Positions 1 to 8,151 of a DNA stretch of 64,000 nucleotides are shown here, one piece after another. Every line of letters starts with the position of its first letter. Positions within the stretch are counted from its first letter, which is position 1. The notes under the pieces are model-generated. The model was not told the origin of the DNA and made no database searches. It saw only the letters and a program-made list of their open reading frames with translations. The position numbers and the translations under genes are program-made. This stretch comes from Rhizobium sp. ARZ01 (GTDB lineage: Bacteria; Pseudomonadota; Alphaproteobacteria; Rhizobiales; Rhizobiaceae), in contig NZ_JACVAE010000001.1 in NCBI RefSeq assembly GCF_014851675.1, positions 2,356,001-2,420,000 on the forward strand, given 5' to 3'.

Positions 1-191
1 GATATGGCATGGCTCGTTACTCCCATCATGATCCGAACGTCGAATGTTGTTGCTTTGCCTCCACTCCCGCCACCCGAAAGAAACCAGAATCTTACCACGC
101 TGCGAACTCGCGCAGAAGTAATAGGTGCGACAACGTCTCCTCCTGGCGCAAAGGAGACGGCAGGCTTTGCTAAGGCTGTGTCACCCGCTAA

Positions 192-334
192 GTCCTCCCC
201 ACGATCCACAAGGATGGCATGTGTGTGGCTGAGGAGAAGGTGAAGACCGGCGAGATGCTGGACGAAGAGCTGACGCTGCTGCTGATGGTGCCAATAGACC
301 CTGCCCGTATGACTCCCTCTGGAATGTCCCGCTG
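192..334 (+). pseudogene. Remnant of a BRO-N family phage antirepressor gene
   Basis: The reading frame from 192 encodes VLPTIHKDGMCVAEEKVKTG, then EMLDEELTLLLM. This is almost the same as residues of the BRO-N protein at 19552-20043 (VLPAIRKDGMYVAGEEKLKTG...DELTLLVM). An in-frame TAA lies directly before it at 189-191, so no start or N-terminal half is present. After base 286 the match stops and the frame runs through unrelated sequence to TGA at 334. The break coincides with the first repeat of a res-like array that precedes a serine recombinase gene, the same arrangement as at 19.5-20.7 kb. BRO-N proteins are DNA-binding antirepressors of phages and prophage-like elements; this copy cannot be functional. 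Confidence 0.8.
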
Positions 335-419
335 ACAGTGCCACATGAGTGGGTGTTGCCTTTTGGAACTGATAGTGTCATAACTTCTTAAAAGCTATTG
401 GCACCTAGAGGACACTATG
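287..419. promoter_or_regulatory. Res-like array of recombinase half-sites upstream of serine recombinase
   Basis: Five related motifs of the form (T/G)(A/G)GTG(C/T)CA are spread over about 130 bp before the recombinase start. They are GGTGCCAATAG at 287-297, CAGTGCCACAT at 336-346, TAGTGTCATAA at 373-383, and on the other strand GGTGCCAATAG (395-405) and TAGTGTCC (410-417). The outer 11-mer is a perfect inverted repeat. Tn3/gamma-delta-type resolvases bind arrays of 12-bp half-sites of this length next to their own gene, and bound resolvase also represses it. Assignment as a res site is inference from layout; no crossover site can be fixed by eye. Confidence 0.5.
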
Positions 420-977
420 ACATCCGCCATCATCGGCTACGCCCGCACCTCCACCACAGACCAGACCGCAGGACTTGAGGCCCAGCTGCGCGACCTGACC
501 GCAGCCGGTTGCGTCAAGGTGTTCAATGAGCAGCTCTCATCTGTGGACACCAAGCGTCCTGAGCTTGAGAGGGCACTGGACTATGTTCGTGAAGGCGACA
601 CACTGGTGGTTACAAAGTTGGACCGGCTCGCCCGCTCGATGCCCAACCTCGTGGACATCACCAGCAAGCTGAAGGCGAAGCGCGTGGAGCTGAAGGTGCT
701 GGCGTTGAACCTCGACACAGGTACGCCCACCGGCAAGCTGATGCTGAACCTGCTCGGCTCCATCGCGGAGTTTGAACGGGAGTTGATGCTGGAGCGGCAG
801 AGGGAGGGCATCGCCAAGGCCAAGGCTGACGGCAAGTATCAGGGACGCGCGCCTACAGCACGGCGGAAAGCTGACGACATTCGCAGGCTGAAGGCCGAAG
901 GCAAGACAGTAGACGCCATCGTCACGGAACTCGGAGTGAGCCGGTCTAGCGTCTTCAGGATGTTGCGGAATGCTTGA
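417..977 (+). CDS. Small serine recombinase (resolvase/invertase family)
   Basis: A 186-residue protein of standard resolvase length. The N-terminal catalytic domain opens with GYARTSTTDQ, with the nucleophile at Ser12, and contains KLDRLARS with active-site arginine and aspartate near residues 67-73. A long helix (about 115-140, LNLLGSIAEFERELMLERQREGIAKAK, quoted in part) leads to the R(A)P linker and a C-terminal helix-turn-helix (IVTELGVSRSSVFRML, about 168-183). It catalyses site-specific strand exchange through a phosphoserine link. It sits directly after a res-like array and a truncated BRO-N gene. The ATG at 417 overlaps the last half-site, so expression is probably autorepressed. It is clearly diverged from the recombinase at 20102. 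Confidence 0.9.
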   Translation: MTSAIIGYARTSTTDQTAGLEAQLRDLTAAGCVKVFNEQLSSVDTKRPELERALDYVREGDTLVVTKLDRLARSMPNLVDITSKLKAKRVELKVLALNLDTGTPTGKLMLNLLGSIAEFERELMLERQREGIAKAKADGKYQGRAPTARRKADDIRRLKAEGKTVDAIVTELGVSRSSVFRMLRNA

Positions 978-1086
978 GCACGCCTGTTTTTCCCGATGAT
1001 AATGTGTTTTCAACTTCTTATGCGCCGCCGCCGCTTGCTTTTCTTCGGATGAATTCTCACTTTCAGAGAACATCAGGAGATTCTGG

Positions 1087-1647
1087 ATGATCGACTTATC
1101 GAACATTGACTGGGCAGTTGTTCTTGCAACTTTGGTCGGCCCCATCGTGGCGGTGGGCATTACTCTGTGGCATCAGAGCAGGTCTTCCACAATCGAGGGG
1201 CGCAGAGAGCTTTTCGTTACGATGATGAAGACCCGCCGCCATCCAACGAACAGCGAGTTCGTCGGTGCGTTGAACTTGGTGCCCGTACACTTCTATGGCG
1301 ATAAGAACGTAATGGAGCGATACTCGGATTTGATGAAGACTTTCGACGATGCCATGTGGCTGAATTCTGAGGCTGTCCCGAGACTGGTCGACCAAGTTGA
1401 GACCAAGGTTGCATATCTCTTGTCGGAAGTATCGAAGGCAGTGGGTAGGCCCGTTGAGCAACTGCATGTCCTTAGGGGGGCGTATGCCCCACAGGGCTGG
1501 CAAGACGAGGAGGTGGCGCAGAAGAGAATGCGCGATGCATTGTCCTCAGTTCTGTCGGGCGAGCGTCCAGTATCAGTTGCTGTCGTGTACCCGCCCGTTC
1601 CTCAACGTGAAGCGGTTCAGTCGCTAGAGATCAGCCAAGTCGACTAG
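1087..1647 (+). CDS. Membrane-anchored hypothetical protein (DUF6680-like)
   Basis: 186 residues. One hydrophobic segment near the N-terminus (WAVVLATLVGPIVAVGITLW, residues about 9-28) is followed by a polar domain containing RRELFVTMMKTRRHP and FVGALNLVPVHFYGDKNVM. The pattern of an N-terminal membrane anchor, LF..MM.TR and ALN(L/I)(V/I)xVxF resembles the DUF6680 family as I remember it, for which no function is established. The start is supported by CAGGAGATTCTGG just upstream. It is the last gene before the right-end repeats of element A, in the same place as the membrane protein at 20884 in element B, so it is probably element cargo. Its function is unknown. Confidence 0.6.
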   Translation: MIDLSNIDWAVVLATLVGPIVAVGITLWHQSRSSTIEGRRELFVTMMKTRRHPTNSEFVGALNLVPVHFYGDKNVMERYSDLMKTFDDAMWLNSEAVPRLVDQVETKVAYLLSEVSKAVGRPVEQLHVLRGAYAPQGWQDEEVAQKRMRDALSSVLSGERPVSVAVVYPPVPQREAVQSLEISQVD

Positions 1648-1762
1648 GCACGGGGCTAGTAAGCTCACTGCCTCCCCCGCACGCACCGCAGCTGCCCTTC
1701 GTCAGCCCCCCGAGGTTACACCCTTCACGGCCACTCTCTGCGGCTTCTGGCCAACCATCGAC

Positions 1763-1792
1763 GGTACACGCAATTGACACCGCAAGGTACAC
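1763..1792. repeat. Paired GGTACAC repeats, integrase arm-site-like, element A right end
   Basis: GGTACAC occurs at 1763-1769 and again at 1786-1792, 23 bp apart start to start. The stretch between them (ATTGACnCCnCAA) is also shared with the pair at 21678-21707, which has the same 23-bp spacing. Both pairs lie roughly 100-120 bp left of a copy of the tRNA-Arg 3' end. GGTAC repeats also precede the integrase gene at 16062. This is the layout of integrase arm-type sites beside an attachment core. Confidence 0.5.
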
Positions 1793-1875
1793 GGTGCTAG
1801 GGAGGCCGTAACGGATGTCTAGTGTATGCTATTGAGATCGTTGAATATTTATTGACTTCTGTGAAGATCAATGGC

Positions 1876-2267
1876 TCACCAATTCTCATGTCGGGTGCGC
1901 CATTTCCGTTCAAAACTGCGAACACCGGGCCAAAATTTTTTGCTGCCAGTTAGTGCCTGGTGGATAGCGGCCTTGCTCCCGATGATCTTGACCTCTCTGT
2001 CCCCGACCTGGACCTGATCGACGACGGCCTGGATATAGGCCTCACGGAAGGGGATGTCGCCCGAGGTAATATTCTCGCGCATCATTCTGCCGAACTCTTC
2101 GACGACGGCGGGCGGGATATCCGAGGCAGGCACGGCATGTGTCCGGGCGCGATCGAGGGAGGCCTGGATGCGCTCGCGGTCGATCTTGAGCGAGGCGATG
2201 CGCTCACGCAGGATGTCGTCCATTTCAGCGATCCCGTCCTCGATCATCGTGTAGATGCGTTTGAGGC
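1876..2267 (-). pseudogene. C-terminal fragment of a large serine recombinase
   Basis: The minus strand encodes LKRIYTMIEDGIAEMDDILR and on to a C-terminus VRSFERKWRTRHENW. This matches my recollection of the C-terminal coiled-coil and tail of recombinase-family (large serine) integrases, whose last residues (commonly WRTRQDSNL) are read antisense from a tRNA-Arg 3' end. The catalytic N-terminal domain is missing: the frame meets the IS3 terminal repeat at 2268. The stop at 1876 lies inside or just past the tRNA-like core. It is probably a leftover of a third element that used the same attachment site. Confidence 0.65.
1887..1902 (+). repeat. Attachment-core-like copy of the tRNA-Arg 3' end (element A right end)
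   Basis: CATGTCGGGTGCGCCA is repeated exactly at 21790-21805. The last 14 bases equal the 3' end, including CCA, of the alphaproteobacterial tRNA-Arg whose acceptor stem begins GCACCCG. No full tRNA is present, as expected of a displaced 3' end left at the far side of an integrated element. The antisense reading, WRTRHE, forms the C-terminus of the broken recombinase on the minus strand. Confidence 0.6.
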
Positions 2268-2333
2268 TGGTCTGCCCCCCTGAAAAGTGATCCTTCGTGA
2301 AGTATGGCTTATGAGCCGAAGAAGGACATTGAA

Positions 2334-2612
2334 ATGGCAGCGAAAAGACACAAGGCAGAAGAGATCGTCACGAAGCTTCGTCAGGTTGATGTGCTGAATG
2401 CACAGGGCAAATCGATGGCGGAGGCGATCCGTTCGATAGGCGTGACGGAAGTTACCTATTACCGCTGGCGGGCAGAATACGGTGGCCTGAAGGGCGATCA
2501 GGTAAAGCGCCTGAAGGAATTGGAGGCCGAGAACGCTCGTCTCCGCCGGGCGGTTTCCGATCTGATCCTGGACAAGATGATCTTGGCGGAGGCTGCCAGG
2601 GGAAACTTTTAA
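2334..2612 (+). CDS. IS3-family transposase OrfA
   Basis: 92 residues from the internal ATG at 2334 (MAAKRHKAEEIVTKLRQ); an upstream ATG at 2304 would add ten residues. It contains a helix-turn-helix (MAEAIRSIGVTEVTYYRW) and a leucine-zipper-like coiled coil (VKRLKELEAENARLRRAVSD), the usual OrfA layout. OrfA binds the terminal repeats and is normally joined to OrfB by -1 programmed frameshifting to form the OrfAB transposase. OrfA itself is intact, but its orfB partner is not, so it could act only as a repressor or in trans. It ends AARGNF with TAA at 2610, where the orfB reading begins. Confidence 0.85.
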   Translation: MAAKRHKAEEIVTKLRQVDVLNAQGKSMAEAIRSIGVTEVTYYRWRAEYGGLKGDQVKRLKELEAENARLRRAVSDLILDKMILAEAARGNF

Positions 2613-3448
2613 GCCCCGCTCGCCGCCGTGCATGCGTGGATCATATCACTGCAGAACTGGGCGTGTCCGAACGACGGGCATGCCGGGTTCTCGGTCAGCA
2701 TCGTTCGACGCAGCGCAAAAATCGCAAAGACCCCGGATGATGAAGCGGCATTGACCGCTGACATCACGGCGCTCGCCCTCCAATATGGCCGCTATGGCTA
2801 CCGTCGCATCACCGCGATGCTGCACCAGGCAGGTTGGATCGTGAACGTCAAACGGGTCGAGCGGATATGGCGTCGTGAGCGGCTGAAAGTTCCTTCCAGG
2901 CAACCCAAGCGCGGTCGGCTCTGGCTGAACGACAGCTCGTGCATCCGGCTTCAGCCGGAGCACACCAACCATGTCTGGTCCTACGATTTCGTCGAGGACC
3001 GCACCCACAACGGAAGGAAAATCCGCATGCTGAACGTGATCGACGAGTTCACACGAGAATGCATTGCCATCAGGGTCGAGAGAAAGCTGAAGGCGGTGGA
3101 TGTCATCGATGTGTCTCCGATGGGCCGGAATTCGTCGCCAAGGCTTTGAGGGAGTGGATTGCGCTGGTCGGTGCCAAGACGGCGTACATTATGCCGGGCA
3201 GTCCCTGGGAAAACGGCTACTGCGAAAGCTTCAACTCAAAGCTCAGGGACGAGCTGCTCAACGGAGAAATCTTCTACACGCTCAAGGAGGCAAAGATCAT
3301 CATCGAAAGTTGGCGGCAGCACTACAACTCCGTACGTCCTCACTCATCCTTAGGCTACGAAGCACCGGCACCCGAAGCCACCGTATGGCCCCGCCAGAAT
3401 GGCCCGGCGTCAACTCCGGCAGTGGCAGCCCAACCAAGCATGCACTAA
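2610..3448 (+). pseudogene. IS3-family transposase OrfB, frameshifted and internally deleted
   Basis: The reading begins SPARRRACVDHITAELGVS in one frame. It meets a stop after a run of five A around 2718, where one extra A shifts the frame. The rest (TPDDEAALTADITALALQYG...WSYDFVEDRTHNGRKI) is open from 2628. Near 3108-3122 about 50 bp are missing between DVIDV and DGPEF, which removes the stretch holding the second catalytic Asp context (SDNGPEF now reads SDGPEF) and shifts frame again. The C-terminal part (GSPWENGYCESFNSKLRDEL, HSSLGYEAP) is otherwise well preserved. Normal OrfB is a DDE integrase-fold transposase; this one is inactive. Confidence 0.85.
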
Positions 3449-3482
3449 CATTAAACCCGGATCACCCGATGGGGGCAGACCA

Positions 3483-3688
3483 CAGGCGGAGGATGGCATT
3501 CCGGTCGCACAGTTGTGCCGGGAGCATGGCATGAGCGATGCCAGCTTCTACAAATGGCAGGCACGGCTGCGTCCATGGTCAGCCAAATGAAGAGCATGGA
3601 GGACGAGAACCGACGGCTGAAGAAGATGTATGCGGAACTGAGCACGCGAAACGATCTTCTGAAGGAAGCTCTTGGAAAAAAGCGTTGA
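3483..3688 (+). pseudogene. IS3-family OrfA fragment of second element
   Basis: The frame [20 protein letters not shown]...YKWQAR is the helix-turn-helix of an IS3 OrfA, lacking its first residues. After YKWQAR a short deletion removes the expected YGG segment and shifts frame. The coiled-coil remainder is read in another frame from about 3574 ([20 protein letters not shown]...[10 protein letters not shown]). It ends at TGA 3686-3688, just before the orfB region. Confidence 0.75.
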
Positions 3689-4500
3689 AGCCATCTCAAC
3701 GCAAGGAGATGGCCGTGACAGCCGTTCGGAACCATGACGTCAGCGTGGCATTCGCGTGCCGGACGTTCTCGATCAGCCAGACCTGCTATCGCTATGGACG
3801 CAAGCTCGGCAGCGAGAACAAAGAAATTGCCGACTGGCTGTTGCGATTGACGGCAGCCCGGAAGGCGTGGGGTTTCGGCCTATGCTTCCTTTATCTGCGC
3901 AACATCAAGGGCTTCGGATGGAACCACAAGCGGGTTTACCGTATCTATCGCGAACTGGAACTGAACCTTAGGATCAAGCCCAGGAAGCGTCTGATCCGGG
4001 AGCGGCCCGAACCGCTGGCAGTGCCGGAACGACCCAACCGGACCTGGTCGATGGATTTCATGGCGGACCAACTCGCTGACGGTCGCTCGTTCCGAACTCT
4101 GAACGTCCTCAACGACTTCAACCGCGAGGGGCGTGGTATCGAGGTCGATTTCTCGTTGCCAGCCGAGCGGGTCGTTCGATCCCTCAACCGCATCATCGAG
4201 TGGCGTGGCAAGCCGGGTATAATTCGTGTCGATAACGGCCCTGAATATATCAGCGGCACGCTGATGGCGTGGGCCGAGAAGCGCAACATCACCATCGTGC
4301 ACATTCAGCCGGGAAAGCCGCAGCAGAACGCTTACATCGAGCGCTATAACCGGACGGTCCGGCATGAATGGCTGGGTTGTTCTATCTTCGAAACAATCAA
4401 GGAGGTGCAGGATCGACCGACCCAATATGGCCATCGGCGGCATCACGCCGAGGCAGAAACTGAAAATGGCAGCGTAAATTCTACTGATCGGCCCCGCTAA
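3686..4500 (+). pseudogene. IS3-family OrfB of second element, C-terminus frameshifted
   Basis: A long frame encodes an IS3 Orf[36 protein letters not shown], the DDE motifs ([34 protein letters not shown]), with two Asp and the Glu still in place. Near 4405-4425 about 38 bp that normally encode ATQWLWTYNNDRP are lost. The C-terminus is therefore read in the wrong frame, while the correct ending [17 protein letters not shown] sits in another frame. With orfA truncated, no OrfAB fusion can form. The open frame upstream of 3686 belongs to orfA in another phase. Confidence 0.8.
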
Positions 4501-4517
4501 AAACGGGGGGATTACCG

Positions 4518-4660
4518 TAGATCTAACTCTTCAGCGACGTACATGCCATGAATCATCGCGGTAAGGCGCGCGCCCAAGCCATCAGTCCGAACCGATATAA
4601 CCTGCTTCTTCTTATTCCCAAACATCATTATTGGTAGCATCCATAGTCGATGAGGCATCG
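4518..4660 (-). pseudogene. N-terminal fragment of a fucosyltransferase-like gene cut by the IS
   Basis: The minus strand from ATG at 4660 encodes MPHRLWMLPIMMFGNKKKQV, then ISVRTDGLGARLTAMIHGMYVAEELDL before entering IS sequence, which supplies a stop. RTDGLGARLTAMIHGMYVAE aligns with RADGLGERLNAMLNALWMSE in the transferase at 8152-9939, the N-terminal signature of the HxRxGD fucosyltransferase-like group. It lies 80 bp downstream of colD in the same direction, so it was probably the last gene of the gmd-colC-colD operon. Its catalytic part is gone. Confidence 0.65.
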
Positions 4661-4740
4661 TGAAAGGCGAGTCCAGCCAGTGTATGAAGATGACTTACCG
4701 AGGCGTCCTCAAAGCCCGTTGTCTATTGCTTCCTAGTAAC

Positions 4741-5904
4741 TTAGCTCAACAACGCCCTGACGGCATCCAGTTTGTCACGGATGTCTGTCTGATGGTTGCC
4801 GATGAAGAAACCGTCTGTGTCGATGCGCTCTGCAGCTTCCAGATTGCCCGCGACCGCATACTCGAAATACTTGATAACTGGGTTCTTCACAAAGTTCCCG
4901 GCGACGATCGGCCTGACGTCGACATTCTGATCGCGAAGCCTCTGGAGAAGTTCTGCGCGAGTAACGCTTGCATCCTGACGCACGGTCATAGCAAAGCCGA
5001 ACCAACTGCTTTCACCGATTTCTTCCTGGATCTGCAGGAAAGGATGGTTGCTGAATATTTCCTGGAAATGCCTGCCGTTGAGCTTTCGGTTGTCAATGAA
5101 GCCGGGAAGCTTTTTCAACTGCTCCCTGCCGATCGCGCCACTCATTTCCAGCGGGCGGACATTGTAGCCAGGCAATACAAACCTGAACGATTCCTCGAAC
5201 GGGTCGTCGCTCTTCTCACCCGTAACATGGTTGAACTTCGGCAGGTTACGCGTCCACCCGTGAGCGCGCAAGCTAAGCAGGATGTGGTAGATTTCTTCGT
5301 CGTCAGTGACGACGCAGCCGCCTTCCATGGTCGCGATATGATGAGAATAAAACGAACTAAACGTACCCATCAGGCCAAATGTGCCGGCCTGACGCCCTTC
5401 GAACGTCGCACCCATCGACTCGCAATTGTCTTCAAGCACGAGAATATCTCGGTCTCCAATAATCGTCTTCACCGCGGCGAAATCGTTCGGATTGCCTAGC
5501 AGATTAACGAGGCAAATCGCCCTGGTGCGCTCTGTTATCGCGGCAGGCAGCTTTGCCAGATCCAAATTCAGGGTGTGGGGATCAACATCGACGAAAACAA
5601 GCTTCAGGCCATATTGGTGGAAGGGGTAATAGGTCGTCGACCAGGATACCGCTGGGACGATAATTTCATCCCCCTTCTGGAATTTTGGGGTCTTGGTGAA
5701 GAACGGCGCAGCCACCATCAGTAGGTTCGCGGTCGAACCTGAACTGACCATCACCGAATATTTGGATCCGAAGAATTCCGCAAACTGACGTTCATAGGCA
5801 GCAACCTCCGGCCCCATTGAAAACATACGCGACTCGATTACGCGCTGAATTGCCGAAAATTCTTCGTAATCCCACGTATCTGTTGCCAGGGCTAGATCGA
5901 TCAT
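4741..5904 (-). CDS. colD: GDP-4-keto-6-deoxy-D-mannose 3-dehydratase (ColD)
   Basis: 387 residues, fold type I PLP/PMP enzyme related to DegT/DnrJ/EryC1/StrS aminotransferases. The usual PLP-binding lysine is replaced by histidine in SSFYSHHIATMEGG (about residues 185-198), the hallmark of ColD, which uses PMP and glutamate to remove the 3-hydroxyl of GDP-4-keto-6-deoxy-D-mannose. Other stretches (GSKYSVMVSSGSTANLLM, LEDNCESMGATFEG, LPGYNVRPLEMSGAIG) closely match the E. coli O55 ColD sequence as I remember it. Its ATG overlaps the colC stop by 4 bp (ATGA), so translation is coupled. gmd upstream makes its substrate and colC uses its product, which together define the GDP-L-colitose pathway. 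An IS-truncated transferase follows it. Confidence 0.9.
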   Translation of the reverse strand: MIDLALATDTWDYEEFSAIQRVIESRMFSMGPEVAAYERQFAEFFGSKYSVMVSSGSTANLLMVAAPFFTKTPKFQKGDEIIVPAVSWSTTYYPFHQYGLKLVFVDVDPHTLNLDLAKLPAAITERTRAICLVNLLGNPNDFAAVKTIIGDRDILVLEDNCESMGATFEGRQAGTFGLMGTFSSFYSHHIATMEGGCVVTDDEEIYHILLSLRAHGWTRNLPKFNHVTGEKSDDPFEESFRFVLPGYNVRPLEMSGAIGREQLKKLPGFIDNRKLNGRHFQEIFSNHPFLQIQEEIGESSWFGFAMTVRQDASVTRAELLQRLRDQNVDVRPIVAGNFVKNPVIKYFEYAVAGNLEAAERIDTDGFFIGNHQTDIRDKLDAVRALLS

Positions 5905-6824
5905 TGAGTGTTCCCGTTCTTATAAAAGTTGTAAGTTTGCGCGATGCCACTCTCAAGCGATGTCGTTGCTTTCCAGCCGAAAGCTTCAAGCCCGGTGATG
6001 TCGACGAGTTTCTGGTTCATGCCTTGCGGCTTTGACAGATCATGGACAAATTTGCCGCTGAATCCCAAGACCTTGGCGATCGTGCGGTAATAATCCAGGA
6101 TGCTGTGGTCATGGCCGAGGCCAACATTCAGGTTCTGAGGCAGGTCTGAGAAGCGCGCGATAGCCGCAAATACAAAGTCTGCCAGATCCCCAGCATACAT
6201 GAATTCACGGCGGGCTTCGCCGGTACCCCATATATCAACCATATCAGCCTTCGCTTCGACAGCCTCGGAGATCTTGCGTACCACTGCGGGGATCATATGC
6301 GACTTTTGCGGATCGAAATTATCATAGCGACCATACAGATTGCATGGGATGATCGTCTTGTAGAGAAACGAGGGCGCTTCCTTGTTGATATATTCGCAAA
6401 GGCGGGCACACGTGATCTTTGCGAGTGCATATCCCTCGTTGGTCGGCTCCAACTCGCCACACAAAATGGTTTCTTCACGAAGCGGGTTCGTTGCCGCGCG
6501 AGGATACATGCATGAACTGCCAATATTGAGCAGCTTGGGTATCTCCGCCCGCCGGGCGCCCAACAGCACATTCATGCCCATCTTGAGATTGTCGCTGAGA
6601 AATCTAACCGGTGCGGCCATATTCGCCTGGATTCCGCCAACGGTACCCGCTGCGTGGATCACGATATCTGGCTTGTGGCTAGCCAGAAAATCATGAACCG
6701 CATTCTCGTCCAGCAGGTCAAGCTCCGCTCTCCGCGGAGCAAGGATCGTATGCTGACCGGCATCCGGATGCTCAAGGATGTTCCTGCCGACCATTCCCGA
6801 GCCGCCACTGAGAAAAAGCTTCAT
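5901..6824 (-). CDS. colC: GDP-4-keto-3,6-dideoxy-D-mannose 5-epimerase/4-reductase (ColC), GDP-L-fucose synthase-like
   Basis: 307 residues from the ATG at 6824 (MKLFLSGGSGMVGRN), seven bases after the gmd stop. The Rossmann motif GGSGMVG is at the N-terminus. The SDR catalytic set is Ser in GSSCMYPR and YxxxK in EGYALAKITCA. It could be fcl (GDP-L-fucose synthase), which shares this fold and motifs. I prefer ColC because it is directly coupled to colD and its C-terminal half (EARREFMYAGDLADFVF, NVGLGHDHSI, MNQKLVDITGLEAFGW) follows ColC as I recall it. It would produce GDP-L-colitose with NADPH. A longer in-frame start at 6932 lies inside gmd and is unlikely. Confidence 0.8.
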   Translation of the reverse strand: MKLFLSGGSGMVGRNILEHPDAGQHTILAPRRAELDLLDENAVHDFLASHKPDIVIHAAGTVGGIQANMAAPVRFLSDNLKMGMNVLLGARRAEIPKLLNIGSSCMYPRAATNPLREETILCGELEPTNEGYALAKITCARLCEYINKEAPSFLYKTIIPCNLYGRYDNFDPQKSHMIPAVVRKISEAVEAKADMVDIWGTGEARREFMYAGDLADFVFAAIARFSDLPQNLNVGLGHDHSILDYYRTIAKVLGFSGKFVHDLSKPQGMNQKLVDITGLEAFGWKATTSLESGIAQTYNFYKNGNTQ

Positions 6825-6831
6825 AGCCTTC

Positions 6832-7959
6832 CTACCGCGACGTTTCGACCGAGAAAGGCACAGAATGGCCGTGCGTCTTAAGGAAAGCGTGGCGTTTTGC
6901 CACCACCAGGTCGTGATCGACCATCTCCTCACACATTTCCTGAGCGGTTATTTCCGGCTTCCAGCCGAGTTCCTTTTCGGCCTTTGCTGGATAGCCAAGC
7001 AGAGTTTCCACTTCGGCAGGACGGAAGTATCTGGGATCTATCTTGACGATCACGTCCCCAGGCTTAACACCAGGTAGATCATTGCTCTGTACAGACCGAA
7101 CCACACCGATTTCATCGATGCCGCTGCCTTCGAAGATAAGTTCTATCCCGAGCCTCGTTGCAGACCAAAGTATGAACTCGCGAACAGAATACTGCTTTCC
7201 GGTTGCGATGACGTAATCGGTGGGCTCATCTTTCTGGAGCATCATCCACTGCATGCGCACATAGTCTTTGGCATGGCCCCAGTCTCGCAGAGAGTCGAGA
7301 TTGCCCATGTAAAGGCAGTTCTCTAGGCTTTGAGAAATGTTTGCGAGACCGCGCGTGATCTTCCTTGTCACGAAAGTCTCTCCACGCCTCGGCGATTCGT
7401 GGTTGAAGAGAATGCCGTTACAAGCATACATTCCGTAGGCTTCACGGTAATTTACGGTAATCCAATAGGAATACAGTTTAGCGACCGCATAGGGTGAACG
7501 CGGATGGAAAGGTGTCGTTTCCCGCTGCGGGATTTCCCGAACCAGACCATACAACTCGGAAGTGGATGCCTGATAGAACCGCGTTTTCTTTTCTAGTCCA
7601 AGAAAACGGATGGCCTCCAGAAGGCGCAATGTTCCCAATCCATCGACATCGGCGGTGTATTCCGGCGATTCGAAGCTCACCGCGACATGGGACTGAGCGC
7701 CAAGATTGTAGACCTCGTCCGGCTCCACTTCCTTGATAATACGTGTCAGGTTCGAAGTGTCGCTCAAGTCACCGTAGTGCAAATGGAGCTTAAGGCCTGA
7801 ATCATGCGGATCCTGATAGAGATGGTCGATGCGCTGCGTGTTGAAAATCGAGCTGCGCCGCTTGATCCCGTGAACCTCATACCCTTTTTCAAGCAGCAGC
7901 TCTGCCAAGTAGGACCCGTCCTGCCCGGTAATGCCGGTAATGAGAGCTGTTCTTGTCAT
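6832..7959 (-). CDS. gmd: GDP-mannose 4,6-dehydratase
   Basis: 375 residues from the ATG at 7959 ([20 protein letters not shown]); an upstream in-frame ATG at 7998 lacks homology. It is an extended short-chain dehydrogenase with nucleotide-binding GxxGxxG in [12 protein letters not shown] (residues about 33-36, cofactor), the catalytic STSELYG, and YxxxK in [16 protein letters not shown]-type motifs appear as [20 protein letters not shown]. It converts GDP-D-mannose to GDP-4-keto-6-deoxy-D-mannose, the common precursor of GDP-fucose, -rhamnose, -perosamine and -colitose. It is the first gene of the operon with colC and colD, and manC at 13956-15386 can make its GDP-mannose substrate. Confidence 0.95.
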   Translation of the reverse strand: MTRTALITGITGQDGSYLAELLLEKGYEVHGIKRRSSIFNTQRIDHLYQDPHDSGLKLHLHYGDLSDTSNLTRIIKEVEPDEVYNLGAQSHVAVSFESPEYTADVDGLGTLRLLEAIRFLGLEKKTRFYQASTSELYGLVREIPQRETTPFHPRSPYAVAKLYSYWITVNYREAYGMYACNGILFNHESPRRGETFVTRKITRGLANISQSLENCLYMGNLDSLRDWGHAKDYVRMQWMMLQKDEPTDYVIATGKQYSVREFILWSATRLGIELIFEGSGIDEIGVVRSVQSNDLPGVKPGDVIVKIDPRYFRPAEVETLLGYPAKAEKELGWKPEITAQEMCEEMVDHDLVVAKRHAFLKTHGHSVPFSVETSR

Positions 7960-8151
7960 TGCGATGCCTGTCCTTCCCGAAGTGGTGCAAATACGCACAA
8001 GCTTTAAGATCGCCTTCGCTAGGCTCTAGTCACCACCGGATGAAAGTTCAAGTGGATGCCTTGGAAATAGCCGGCGGAATTGAGACCTTTATGTCGGCAC
8101 CGGATTGACAGGGTGGCTGTAGACTAGGCAGCCGCGGATCTCCTCACGGCA

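Larger units (their letters stand above)
2268..3482 (+). mobile_element. IS3-family insertion sequence (IS407-like), decayed
   Basis: About 1.2 kb bounded by inverted terminal repeats TGGTCTGCCCCC (2268-2279) and its complement GGGGGCAGACCA (3471-3482). Inside are orfA and an orfB broken by a frameshift and a deletion, so the copy cannot make a normal transposase. The right flank is the interior of another IS3-family orfA, so this copy is inserted in, or recombined with, that element. No clear target duplication is seen; AGGC occurs on both sides only if the right end is moved by one base. Confidence 0.85.
3483..4517 (+). mobile_element. Second IS3-family element, 5'-truncated remnant
   Basis: IS3-type orfA and orfB sequence begins abruptly at 3483, directly against the terminal repeat of the preceding IS. 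It continues to a right end near GGGGGGATTACC (about 4506-4517). The left end and first third of orfA are absent. The right end interrupts a minus-strand glycosyltransferase gene whose reading frame becomes recognisable immediately after 4517. Both reading frames carry further lesions, so this is a dead copy. Confidence 0.75.

Noticed and set aside
1887..1902. Complete tRNA-Arg gene
   Set aside because: Only the 3' tail is present; no anticodon arm or acceptor 5' strand is found upstream here or at 21790.
4660..5499. 279-residue plus-strand frame
   Set aside because: Antisense to colD, which has full-length homology including the catalytic histidine.
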